NCBI GenBank assembly: GCA_003281455.1
Contig: QCBX01000012.1
Span: forward strand, 1 to 45,042
Source of the DNA: Prochlorococcus sp. AG-347-J21
Lineage (GTDB): Bacteria > Cyanobacteriota > Cyanobacteriia > PCC-6307 > Cyanobiaceae
Length of the DNA: 45,042 nucleotides
Direction of reading: 5' to 3'
In this document: positions 15,325 through 22,174 of the stretch, piece by piece
How the letters are laid out: every line of letters begins with the position of its first letter
How positions within the stretch are numbered: the first letter of the stretch is position 1
Program-made: the position numbers and the translations under genes
The notes under the pieces: generated by a model
What the model was told of the DNA's origin: nothing
Database searches by the model: none
What the model saw: only the letters and a program-made list of their open reading frames with translations

Positions 15325-15414
15325 ATTGTCGTATCTACCGAAAAATGCGGTTATCAAAGGGACCGTGAATTCAGTATCTTCATCACATTCATCGGTCTCT
15401 TTTTCTTTAATTAA
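15325..15414 (+). CDS. Putative 29-residue peptide with a perfect extended Shine-Dalgarno and non-AUG start
   Basis: AAAGGAGGTGAT at 15311-15322 is a 12-base exact complement of the 16S rRNA 3' end. It is followed by ATT at 15325 (29 residues, VVSTEKCGYQRDRE then a hydrophobic SIFITFIGLFFF end) or TTG at 15326 in another frame (40 residues, ending 15448). The ATT frame stops inside the terminator tail, which fits a compact mRNA. No ATG or GTG is in position. Coding status is uncertain; the alternative is a small RNA. Confidence 0.3.
   Translation: MVVSTEKCGYQRDREFSIFITFIGLFFFN
15356..15411 (+). terminator. Intrinsic terminator within the 15311 mini-transcript
   Basis: AAAGGGACCG (15356-15365) pairs with CGGTCTCTTT (15393-15402), one G-T pair, over a 27-base loop and runs into TTTTTCTTTAATT. 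The long loop is unusual. Confidence 0.6.
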
Positions 15415-15466
15415 GAAAAAAGGTTTCATTATCAATAGATTTATATAAATCAATCAATTAATGATC

Positions 15467-15504
15467 AAAAGCTCTGCATCTCAAGTAGTTGCAGAGCTTT
15501 TTTT
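15467..15504. terminator. Strong, probably bidirectional terminator
   Basis: AAAAGCTCTGCA (15467-15478) pairs with TGCAGAGCTTTT (15490-15501) with an 11-base loop and a seven-T run. The left arm gives TTTT on the other strand, so it may also stop transcription of the minus-strand gene at 15535. Confidence 0.8.
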
Positions 15505-15534
15505 ATGAATTTAAATAGTCTTTCAAAATTTAAT

Positions 15535-15636
15535 CTATCTTTTTTGGCCAAAGTAAATTAAGGCTAAAAAAGATAAAGTACTTACCAAAGCGATTAAGTA
15601 CCACCCAGTTGAGGAGTTGCTAGTTACTTCTGTCAT
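15535..15636 (-). CDS. Hypothetical 33-residue membrane peptide
   Basis: MTEVTSNSSTGWYLIALV start, one membrane helix (about 12-29, WYLIALVSTLSFLALIYFG) and a basic GQKR end. A single polar N terminus plus a helix resembles small photosynthetic subunits in size but no match is recalled. A terminator lies just downstream at 15467-15504. Confidence 0.5.
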   Translation of the reverse strand: MTEVTSNSSTGWYLIALVSTLSFLALIYFGQKR

Positions 15637-15726
15637 TCATTTTGATTTATCGGAGGAATTGATTATTTGAGTGAAAATCACAATTGACATCATTAAAAAA
15701 ACTAAAAGGATTTAAGTTATGTTCAT

Positions 15727-15981
15727 TTATAGAAAAATGCTAATTATCAAAAAGATTATTCCTAGAACTACTGTAAAAATTGCTCCATCTACTAATAAGT
15801 CTTTCCATGTATAACTTTTAAGCATCCTTGTTTTATCTTCTTCACTCATAAGGTTTTTTAACCACGTCCAATCTAAAAGCTGTGTCACTGCAAGACCAAA
15901 AATTAAATGACCAATCAAAATACCAATTAGATCAATTCTAGAAATATCTTTAGTGAAACTTGTAATAATAAAAAAGTCCAC
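15727..15981 (-). CDS. Hypothetical 84-residue two-helix membrane protein
   Basis: Two hydrophobic segments (about 18-36 and 62-84) separated by WTWLKNLMSEEDKTRMLKSYTWKDLL. The start is GTG and overlaps the stop of the upstream gene (TAGTG), so translation is coupled. Function unknown. Confidence 0.65.
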   Translation of the reverse strand: MDFFIITSFTKDISRIDLIGILIGHLIFGLAVTQLLDWTWLKNLMSEEDKTRMLKSYTWKDLLVDGAIFTVVLGIIFLIISIFL

Positions 15982-16208
15982 TAGCTTTTTTCTTTATTAG
16001 ATAAAGCTCCACCTTCTTCTTTGTATTTTTCCCAAGCTTCACTTATTTTTGCTTTAGAGAAGTTTTGTTTCCCCTCTGATAATTTATTTTTGAGATTATT
16101 AAAACTATTTGTCAGTTCTTTTTTTGTTGGTTCATCAAGAAAGTTTGAAGTTAATTTCCATAGGTACCAGCTACTAGCTAGAAGAAGAATTAATCCCAGT
16201 AATTGCAT
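15981..16208 (-). CDS. Hypothetical 75-residue membrane-anchored helical protein
   Basis: An N-terminal anchor (MQLLGLILLLASSWYLW) and a long charged helix (KKELTNSFNNLKNKLSEGKQNFSKAK, shown in part). Upstream partner of the 15727-15981 gene, with overlapping stop and start. It resembles small anchored coiled-coil proteins; no family recognised. Confidence 0.65.
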   Translation of the reverse strand: MQLLGLILLLASSWYLWKLTSNFLDEPTKKELTNSFNNLKNKLSEGKQNFSKAKISEAWEKYKEEGGALSNKEKS

Positions 16209-16298
16209 ATTGGTTTTTTACTATGCTACAACTTTTTAAATGGTTTCGATAAATTAAATTATTTAATACCTGCAGATTTTATTTGACATAAATAAAAA

Positions 16299-16454
16299 TT
16301 AAAACTTTAACCAGTGGAAAAATATTCTATCAATCAACCATATAGTTAAACCCCCTTCCAGGAAAGCCAACCAGTACATCCCATAATCAGAAAATCCCAT
16401 TTGTTCCTTTACTGCTTTAATTAATTTTTTGTGAGCTTGAATGAGATCTTTCAT
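16299..16454 (-). CDS. Hypothetical 51-residue membrane protein
   Basis: A charged N-terminal helix (MKDLIQAHKKLIKAVKEQMG) leads to an aromatic membrane stretch (YGMYWLAFLEGGLTIWLIDRIFFHW). The ATG lies 15 bases beyond the stop of the upstream zinc-finger gene. Function unknown. Confidence 0.5.
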   Translation of the reverse strand: MKDLIQAHKKLIKAVKEQMGFSDYGMYWLAFLEGGLTIWLIDRIFFHWLKF

Positions 16455-16469
16455 GAACAACCAAATTTT

Positions 16470-16721
16470 TTAAACCTGCTGAATTCCTTTAATTAAAAAA
16501 CCTTTCCCATAGCAAGATAGACAAGTTTTAGTCTCATCTAATGAAATTCTTAGAAAACCTGCTCCATTACATCTAAAGCAATTTACTTTAGTGTTTGAAT
16601 AGAGTTTTGATTTAATTTTAGCAGCACGATTTAAGTAAGAAACAGTTTCTTTACGACCATCTGCTTTGGCAGCTTTATTTAAAAGCTTTTTGTAGTTGAC
16701 TTTAAGTTCTTGGATATTCAT
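16470..16721 (-). CDS. Small DnaJ-type zinc-finger protein
   Basis: 83 residues with two CxxCxGxG-type repeats, CFRCNGAG (about 48-55) and CLSCYGKG (about 67-74), which together make one DnaJ-style zinc centre. The N-terminal part is a basic helical region with no J domain. Free-standing DnaJ zinc-finger proteins act in thiol-redox or assembly roles in plastids (for example BSD2-like proteins), but that link is inference only. Confidence 0.75.
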   Translation of the reverse strand: MNIQELKVNYKKLLNKAAKADGRKETVSYLNRAAKIKSKLYSNTKVNCFRCNGAGFLRISLDETKTCLSCYGKGFLIKGIQQV

Positions 16722-16810
16722 CTTTAATAGAAACTATGATGCAAATACATGAAAAACTAAATGTTTAAATAATTTAAAAACTTTTGATTTTCCGTTTATA
16801 TTTCTAATCT

Positions 16811-16827
16811 GATCTCTTATTGAGATC
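16811..16827. repeat. Short inverted repeat
   Basis: GATCTC (16811-16816) and GAGATC (16822-16827) around a 5-base loop in the gene-free stretch 16722-17006. It may be a regulatory site or hairpin; no T run follows. I see nothing else in this gap. Confidence 0.35.
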
Positions 16828-17006
16828 TAGATAATATAACTAGGATTAGTTTGATATGAAGAGTATTAATTTGTATATTTAATAGAAATTTTATATTTGA
16901 TAAACTGAAACTTTTTGCGTGATCATTCAAGAAGATTTTATTTTGTCTTAGTAAGGAAATTTTTAGAAAATTTATTGTTTAAAAAATATTTTAAAGCTCT
17001 AGTAAA

Positions 17007-17132
17007 TCATCCAGCCTTTTTGAGATTTTTAACTAAAAAATCATTTTCATTAGTAAGAACTTCGAGCTTAGATTTTTCCAACTCTTTTTTGAGTTCGCGG
17101 TTTAAATCCTTTTTTATCTCGTTTAGATTCAT
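17007..17132 (-). CDS. Small coiled-coil protein, 41 residues
   Basis: MNLNEIKKDLNRELKKELEK and then SKLEVLTNENDFLVKNLKKAG, almost entirely a charged helix. The second half matches the 13073-13255 protein, which supports its being a real gene. The longer plus-strand ORF on the opposite strand has a weak, unrelated composition and is treated as its shadow. Confidence 0.55.
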   Translation of the reverse strand: MNLNEIKKDLNRELKKELEKSKLEVLTNENDFLVKNLKKAG

Positions 17133-17663
17133 GGGATTTGAACTAAATTAATTTAAAGACACTGAGAATTTTAGTGATCCCCAAATAAATTCGTGGATAG
17201 TTTTTTCTTAAAAGAAGATAATATTTGATTTTGCACATAGAAATTCAAATTTAATCAACATAATGTGGAAAAACCTGTTGAAAAACGCTTAAAAAGTGGA
17301 TAACTCTTCGGGAGCATTACCAAATCAAGCTTTTCTGGAAAACTTTTTAAGTATTAATACTTCATCAAAAAAAATAAAATATAGTTTAAAAAGTAACATA
17401 ATCTCTTGTTATGACTATGGGATCACTACTTTTAAAAAAAGATTAATTATCTGTGTAAGAAGCTCATGTTGATAAAACTTTAAAAAAGTTTTTTCTTCAT
17501 GATGTATCAAATTGAAAATTAAAGTGAAGAAAAATCAATCTAAACTTGAAATTTTTAATTTTTGTCTTAGCTGATTAAAAATTGTTTAATTCGGTTTTCT
17601 CTATGCAAATATTTCTCAAACCCAAAATTAATCAAATAAATTAAAATAAGTGAAAAATTTAAA
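17133..17663. other. 531-base gene-free region with DnaA-box-like sites
   Basis: No supported ORF. Around 17264-17303 there are TGTGGAAAA (17264-17272, complement TTTTCCACA, the cyanobacterial DnaA-box form), TGTTGAAAA (17276-17284, one change from it) and AGTGGATAA (17295-17303, complement TTATCCACT). Several short hairpins follow, including an AAAACTT/AAGTTTT stem with a T run near 17474-17496. It could be a DnaA-titration or regulatory site; chance is possible in such AT-rich DNA. Confidence 0.35.
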
Positions 17664-17900
17664 ATGCCAGAAGACAAAAAGGATTCAAAAAGATGTTCTG
17701 GGAAGAAAAACATTATGTTTGCTTATGGTTTTATACAACTGGGTTCTAGTTTCGTTTCTGCAATAGCTTTAGCTGCTATTGCTTTTGGGTTCTGTTCAGT
17801 AAAAAAAGAGTCTAAGCTTTTCAATAAATGTGTTGCCGAAGTTATTCAAGATGGTGGTACTAATTCAGAGGCGGTAAGGTATTGCAATGGTGGAAATTAA
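17664..17900 (+). CDS. Hypothetical single-pass membrane protein with a CNGG tail
   Basis: 78 residues: a basic N terminus (MPEDKKDSKRCSGKK), a membrane helix (about 19-43) and a short soluble tail with KCVAEVIQDGG and a final YCNGGN. The Cys...CNGG tail is shared with the 38125 protein. Two further cysteines lie before and at the end of the helix. Function unknown. Confidence 0.65.
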   Translation: MPEDKKDSKRCSGKKNIMFAYGFIQLGSSFVSAIALAAIAFGFCSVKKESKLFNKCVAEVIQDGGTNSEAVRYCNGGN

Positions 17901-17922
17901 AAGTCTCTCAGAGAACAATTAA

Positions 17923-18165
17923 ATGGATTCGACAAATGATTTGATTATTGACTCTTTGAAAGAGGAGCCAATTGGAGAGACTAATCATTTTATTTGGTTT
18001 ATAACAGATATTGGTATTGTTGCCCTATTTAAAAAAGATGAGAACTTTGAAACTTACAGTTCGAACATCGAAATTGAGGCAAATAAAATAGCTTTGGATA
18101 TATCTAAAGAAGAGAAAGAATACCTCAAAATAAAAGAAAAACAGCTTTTCTTGTTTTATTCATGA
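17923..18165 (+). CDS. Hypothetical 80-residue protein
   Basis: A soluble acidic protein (MDSTNDLIIDSLKEEPIGE) with a central beta-like stretch (NHFIWFITDIGIVALF) and a charged helical C-terminal half (KIALDISKEEKEYLKIKEK). It follows the 17664 gene by 22 bases in the same direction. No family recognised. Confidence 0.6.
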   Translation: MDSTNDLIIDSLKEEPIGETNHFIWFITDIGIVALFKKDENFETYSSNIEIEANKIALDISKEEKEYLKIKEKQLFLFYS

Positions 18166-18173
18166 TCAAGGAT

Positions 18174-18368
18174 TTAGTAAGATGGCTCAAGGTTAAAGGC
18201 CGGCTCCATAAGATTGTTTTCACTAATTAATTCGTAGGTCAGCTCTTTATTTAGGGCATTTATATAAGATGTATAAAGTTTTCCCCAAACAAATTCAAAT
18301 TCATCTTTACTTAAATTCTTGAAAAGAATTTCTCCTTTAAAGTAAATGTGATAAGAATCATTCATCAT
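18174..18368 (-). CDS. Hypothetical 64-residue protein
   Basis: Starts MMNDSYHIYFKGEILFKNLS, with KDEFEFVWGKLYTSY in the middle and an acidic helical end. The beta-hairpin-then-helix pattern (Y-x-I-Y-F-K-G-E...F-x-W) appears in small cyanobacterial proteins but I cannot name one. Convergent with the 17923 gene. Confidence 0.6.
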   Translation of the reverse strand: MMNDSYHIYFKGEILFKNLSKDEFEFVWGKLYTSYINALNKELTYELISENNLMEPAFNLEPSY

Positions 18369-18463
18369 GGAAAATAAATCTTATCCTTTTTAACGCAGTC
18401 AAATATGTATGTAGTATTAGGTGCTACTAAAAAGAAATTTATATTTAGGAGTTAGAAATACTT

Positions 18464-18775
18464 TTAGATTATCCGTGTATTCATTTTTTGTTTTTTGAAT
18501 AATCCCACTGTTTCATCAAGATCCATACACGGCTGAATACTAATATCCATTAACCTTCTCCAGGGATGCCATTGCTTCCAAATTGTCTCAAGAGAATCTG
18601 CACTCACTACAGAATGTCCAATCCCATTTTGAACCATGAAAATCCAGGAATGGACCTCATAGTTTTCAGGTCTGTTTTGAGGACCACCTGATTCGTACCA
18701 ATTTATTAGCATTTCTGCCCCTTCTTCTTGATCTTCTCCATCTGTAAATTCGTAGGAAATCAAATACCTTTGCAT
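18464..18775 (-). CDS. DUF3303-family protein
   Basis: 103 residues matching the DUF3303 pattern: LISYEFTDGEDQEEGAEML, INWYESGGPQ, YEVHSWIFMVQNGIGHSVV, then IWKQWHPWRRLMDISIQPCM. This looks like a small ferredoxin-like alpha/beta-barrel domain family common in marine cyanobacteria and of unknown function. Confidence 0.8.
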   Translation of the reverse strand: MQRYLISYEFTDGEDQEEGAEMLINWYESGGPQNRPENYEVHSWIFMVQNGIGHSVVSADSLETIWKQWHPWRRLMDISIQPCMDLDETVGLFKKQKMNTRII

Positions 18776-18876
18776 ATAATTTATTATTAAAATCTTTAAA
18801 CTATTTTAACTCTAGATTTAGATATTGCCTCCAAAATTAATTAATGCTATTAAGTTTATAGAAGTGATTGTTTTAA

Positions 18877-18981
18877 ATGACCGAAAGATTTGGGAAAATT
18901 AAAAAGAATATTTTGACTAATTTATCTTTTATAAATAAGACAATCTTGAAGTATTTTCAAAACCATGATCTGTTCGTATAG
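18877..18981 (+). CDS. Possible 34-residue basic peptide
   Basis: An ATG-started frame (MTERFGKIKKNILTNLSF) in the 283-base stretch 18776-19058, which otherwise shows nothing. No Shine-Dalgarno and no known relative, so it may be chance. Confidence 0.2.
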   Translation: MTERFGKIKKNILTNLSFINKTILKYFQNHDLFV

Positions 18982-19058
18982 CTCCAGTTAGTAAATAAAA
19001 TTTGTTACTTTTTAAAATACCTTAAATTAGTTACCATATTTGTACTGTAAAGATACCA

Positions 19059-19442
19059 ATGATAAATAAAAAGGATAAAAGTGATCCAATTGATAATTTA
19101 GAGTATGAAAAAGTTTTAGAAGAAGAAATAATTAATTCGTACGAGAGTAAATTTCAGAATGATACTTTAGAAGATAGTAAAAAGACTAAATTTTACAGAC
19201 TTAAAAGGACTCCATTAGAAATATTAAATAGGTCATTTTTCTTTTTCTTTATTGGAAGTTTTCTTTTCTCTTTGTTTTTAGTTTATTCAGAAAGTAAGTT
19301 ATGGTTCATACTTTATTTAATAAGTGCAGTGTCATGTGTTTTCTACACTCCTAATAGAAAGGCACTTAAAGAATTAATAGCAGCTTGGCCAAATATAGAG
19401 GATCTCATCAAAGGGAGAAGTTTGTGGAGAAAAGGCAAATAA
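19059..19442 (+). CDS. Hypothetical 127-residue membrane protein
   Basis: An acidic N-terminal region (residues 1-45), then a basic RLKRTPLEILNRS segment and two closely spaced membrane helices (about 60-77 and 81-97), ending YTPNRKALKELIAAWPNIEDL and a basic tail. First of three plus-strand genes. Function unknown. Confidence 0.7.
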   Translation: MINKKDKSDPIDNLEYEKVLEEEIINSYESKFQNDTLEDSKKTKFYRLKRTPLEILNRSFFFFFIGSFLFSLFLVYSESKLWFILYLISAVSCVFYTPNRKALKELIAAWPNIEDLIKGRSLWRKGK

Positions 19443-19449
19443 ATAAATT

Positions 19450-19542
19450 ATGAAACCATTAAGTGCATTTAAAAAATGGATATTAAATATCCTTGTTCCA
19501 TACATAGAGGGCACCAACAAGAAAAAAGAGGATAAAAAATGA
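19450..19542 (+). CDS. Hypothetical 30-residue amphipathic peptide
   Basis: MKPLSAFKKWILNILVPYIE then a lysine-rich tail (GTNKKKEDKK). It starts 7 bases after the 19059 gene and its stop overlaps the next start (ATGA), so it lies between two coupled genes. Confidence 0.45.
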   Translation: MKPLSAFKKWILNILVPYIEGTNKKKEDKK

Positions 19543-19676
19543 GTTTAATTAAGGTTGGAATTATTGTTGAAATTTTTTTGTTTGTGGCAGTTTTTTTATG
19601 GGTGAGGAAACTAAATAGTAAACAAAGTAGGCAACCATCTTTATCAAAAAAAACAATAAAAAATCTCAAATTTTAG
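19539..19676 (+). CDS. Hypothetical 45-residue membrane peptide
   Basis: One N-terminal helix (MSLIKVGIIVEIFLFVAVFL), then a basic tail (WVRKLNSKQSRQ...). The start overlaps the preceding stop by four bases. Last gene of this three-gene set. Confidence 0.5.
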   Translation: MSLIKVGIIVEIFLFVAVFLWVRKLNSKQSRQPSLSKKTIKNLKF

Positions 19677-19758
19677 AATTTTGATCACAAAATAAGGAAT
19701 CTTTATAAAGAGATCAAATTTATGGGAAAATTCTTTACTTTTTTCTCTCACTTTGTAC

Positions 19759-20151
19759 ATGAAATCGGTTAGAACATCTACATCGTTTTTAAAAAATATG
19801 GTTTCCTCCATTCAAGGTCTTGCTCCAATAACTAATCCATTAAATAGTGTCTTAGTAGAAAAGAAACTAATAAATGTTGATCAAAAGTTTATTCAACTTG
19901 TTTCTCTGGCAGAAGGATTACCTCGGACAGAAGTTATTGAAAGTGGAAGGAATTATTGGAGAGGTGTTTGTAGAAGCTTGATTTTTAGATTTCCTGACGA
20001 TCTTGAAATTTTAAAGCTTGATGTAAGAAGTTATGTAGATAGATCAAAAGGAATTATTCAGATAAGATCTGCAGCAAGATTAGGGCAATCAGACTTAGGA
20101 GTTAATCTAAGAAGAGTGGAATATTTGTTTAATCAATTAGAAAAATTTTAA
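19759..20151 (+). CDS. DUF1499-family protein
   Basis: 130 residues from the ATG at 19759 (a TTG at 19753 adds only two residues). DUF1499 landmarks are present: ESGRNYWRGVCRSLIFRFPDD (21 in all, split here at its core YWRGVCRS and FRFPDD), then IIQIRSAARLGQSDLGVN and RRVEYLF. The family is common in cyanobacteria and proteobacteria and has no established role. Confidence 0.85.
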   Translation: MKSVRTSTSFLKNMVSSIQGLAPITNPLNSVLVEKKLINVDQKFIQLVSLAEGLPRTEVIESGRNYWRGVCRSLIFRFPDDLEILKLDVRSYVDRSKGIIQIRSAARLGQSDLGVNLRRVEYLFNQLEKF

Positions 20152-20228
20152 TTAATCTATTTTTTATAAATTTAAGGTTCTTTTTACTAAATAGGTGTGC
20201 TTTAATTCATAAGAATATTTGAAATGCC

Positions 20229-20360
20229 ATGGTAAAGATAATCTTAGTTGGAATTATTGTTGCGCTTGTATATTCTCAACCAGACCTTCGTCTTACAGTT
20301 GCTGATTGGTTAAAAGCAGCTTCTGATTTTCTTATTGAATCAGTACAAGTAAAACCTTAA
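20229..20360 (+). CDS. Hypothetical 43-residue membrane peptide
   Basis: MVKIILVGIIVALVYSQPDLR start and then LTVADWLKAASDFLIESVQVKP. One membrane helix followed by an amphipathic helix. The upstream ATG at 20224 ends after three codons. The pattern is familiar from other picocyanobacterial genomes but unnamed. The remaining bases to 20543 hold no gene and must include the promoter of the channel gene. Confidence 0.55.
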   Translation: MVKIILVGIIVALVYSQPDLRLTVADWLKAASDFLIESVQVKP

Positions 20361-20543
20361 ATTAATTTTTAATGAAGCATTAAAAAAGACCTGAGACAGT
20401 AATCATTTGTTTAATGCATAGAACTACGAAAATAAATATTATTATCCTGCTTAATATAAATTTCACTTAAACAAATAAATAGTTTTAGGAACATAATAGA
20501 AAATTTTTTTGAAATTTTTGAATAGTTAACGATAATAAGGGAT

Positions 20544-21599
20544 ATGAAGCTTAGATTATTTGAGTTCTATTTTATAAAAGACTATTTAAGGCCTTGGTTT
20601 GGTCTTATTTATTCTTTATTCTTTCTGTTTTTTTTAGGTGCAATTGGCTATCGAATAACAGAAGGATGGGAATGGAGTGATTGCTTATGGATGGTTTTAA
20701 TCACAATAACCACTATTGGTTTTGGAGAAGTTCAACCTTTAAGTCCTGAAGGCAGGATCGTAACTGTTTTAGTAATCGTTGGCGGATTGATCTTTATTCA
20801 ATTTACCTTTCAAAAAGCTGTTAGATTATTCGAATCCGGCTATTTTCAAAGAGTAAACGAATTACGTTTTAAAAGAATTCTTAGAAAAATGGAAAATCAT
20901 GTAATTTTGTGCGGATATGGAAGAGTAGGTCAGGAAATATCTAACCAGATAAAAACACAAAATATTCCTATTATCGTCGTTGAGAGTGATGAAGATAGAA
21001 AAAAGATTGCGGAAGAAAATGGTCTAGAAGTACTTTGTGCTGACGCCACTCTTGATGAGACTTTAAAACTGGCAGGATTAGAAAAATGTAAAAGTTTGGT
21101 TGTTACCTTACCTAATGACGCTGCAAATTTATATGTTGTTTTAAGTGCTAAAGGTATAAGAAGCTCTATCAGAGTAATCGCAAGAGCAGGAACTGAAGAG
21201 GCCGCAAGTAAGTTGAGATTAGCTGGGGCAAGTATAGTTGTAAGCCCTTATATCGCAGCAGGAAGGGCAATGGCATCAATGGCTCTAAGACCTATTGCTA
21301 TTGACTTTCTTGATCTGCTTGCTGGAAGTGAATGTGAAATTGAAGAATTTGAATTAAGTAATGATATTAGTCTTTTTGAAACTGCAGAAAAAAGATCACT
21401 TTCTGAACTTGGAATAGGCAAAAAGAGTGGTGCTAAAATATTAGCCATTAAAGAAAATGAAAAGTTGTTTACTAATCCTGGAGGTAATTTCATACTTCAA
21501 CCAGGTCAGGTATTAATAGCTTTTGGTAGTAAAGAACAACTAAATATTTTGAACGGATTATTAGGAAATCTTGTCGTAGCAGTAGAACTATTAAAATAG
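20544..21599 (+). CDS. Two-helix potassium channel with RCK (TrkA-N/TrkA-C) domains
   Basis: 351 residues. Two membrane helices (about 18-35 and 72-90) flank a pore loop with the selectivity filter TTIGFGE (56-62). An RCK/TrkA-N domain follows: CGYGRVG at about 123-129 and VVESDEDR binding nucleotide, then DATLDETLKLAGL. A TrkA-C domain ends with LQPGQVLIAFGSKEQL. This is the MthK-like architecture of a ligand-gated K+ channel. The filter is TIGFGE where TVGYGD is the norm, so conduction may be less selective or altered. It stands upstream of petJ in the same direction. Confidence 0.9.
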   Translation: MKLRLFEFYFIKDYLRPWFGLIYSLFFLFFLGAIGYRITEGWEWSDCLWMVLITITTIGFGEVQPLSPEGRIVTVLVIVGGLIFIQFTFQKAVRLFESGYFQRVNELRFKRILRKMENHVILCGYGRVGQEISNQIKTQNIPIIVVESDEDRKKIAEENGLEVLCADATLDETLKLAGLEKCKSLVVTLPNDAANLYVVLSAKGIRSSIRVIARAGTEEAASKLRLAGASIVVSPYIAAGRAMASMALRPIAIDFLDLLAGSECEIEEFELSNDISLFETAEKRSLSELGIGKKSGAKILAIKENEKLFTNPGGNFILQPGQVLIAFGSKEQLNILNGLLGNLVVAVELLK

Positions 21600-21654
21600 A
21601 TTGATCGAGGTTCGGAATTAATTGCTAAATTGATTTTGGATGGAATAAAATCTA

Positions 21655-22008
21655 ATGAAAATATTTAAATTCCTATTCGTAATTCCTGTAATAACTTTAA
21701 TAATTATTTTTCAAACCTCTTTGCAAAATAGATTTCTAATGGCTTCTGATATTAGAGATGGAGAAACAATTTTTAAAAATGTTTGTGCAGGCTGTCATGT
21801 AAGAGGTGGATCAGTCGTTCTTAAAGGATCCAAATCATTAAAACTTTCCGACCTTGAAAAAAGAGGAATTTCAGATATAGATTCAATAGCAAAAATTGCT
21901 AATGATGGGATTGGTTTTATGAAGGGTTATAAAAATAAATTGAAGGAAGGAGAGGATAAGGTTCTTGCACAATGGATTATTCAAAATGCAGAAAAGGGTT
22001 GGGAATAA
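21655..22008 (+). CDS. petJ: Cytochrome c6-type c-cytochrome
   Basis: 117 residues with a signal sequence or anchor (about 1-30, ending near LMAS) and one haem-binding CAGCH (44-48). The likely methionine ligand is in GIGFMKGY (Met89). The C-terminal AQWIIQNAEKGW is characteristic of c6. Cytochrome c6 carries electrons in the lumen from cytochrome b6f to photosystem I or terminal oxidase. The GIGFMKGYK segment replaces the MPAF-type loop of common c6, so a c6-like paralogue (c6B/C type) is possible. Confidence 0.85.
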   Translation: MKIFKFLFVIPVITLIIIFQTSLQNRFLMASDIRDGETIFKNVCAGCHVRGGSVVLKGSKSLKLSDLEKRGISDIDSIAKIANDGIGFMKGYKNKLKEGEDKVLAQWIIQNAEKGWE

Positions 22009-22077
22009 ATGAAAAGCTTACTTCTTGCAAAGTTTTTACTTCTATTAGCTGATCTCTTTATGCCGATTTATATATAA
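22009..22077 (+). CDS. Possible 22-residue hydrophobic peptide
   Basis: ATG follows the petJ stop without a gap (TAA then ATG). The peptide is almost wholly hydrophobic (MKSLLLAKFLLLLADLFMPI), like a lone membrane helix. No Shine-Dalgarno of its own; it would be read by reinitiation. Confidence 0.3.
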   Translation: MKSLLLAKFLLLLADLFMPIYI

Positions 22078-22174
22078 TTTTATATATCAAAATAATTTGA
22101 TTTATTTATCTTTTAATTTTTTAAATACCTCTTGGCTGTAATTTATATTTAACAGACTCATTTCTCATTACAAA

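Noticed and set aside
16915..17151. Plus-strand frame of 78 codons
   Set aside because: Opposite a better-supported coiled-coil gene with a paralogue at 13073; no recognised protein character.
19469..19669. Minus-strand frame of 66 codons
   Set aside because: Antisense to two coupled plus-strand small genes (ATGA overlap).
22078..22174. Pho box upstream of pstS
   Set aside because: Only a single TTTAACAG-like element near the start; the expected tandem repeats with 3-base spacing are not evident.
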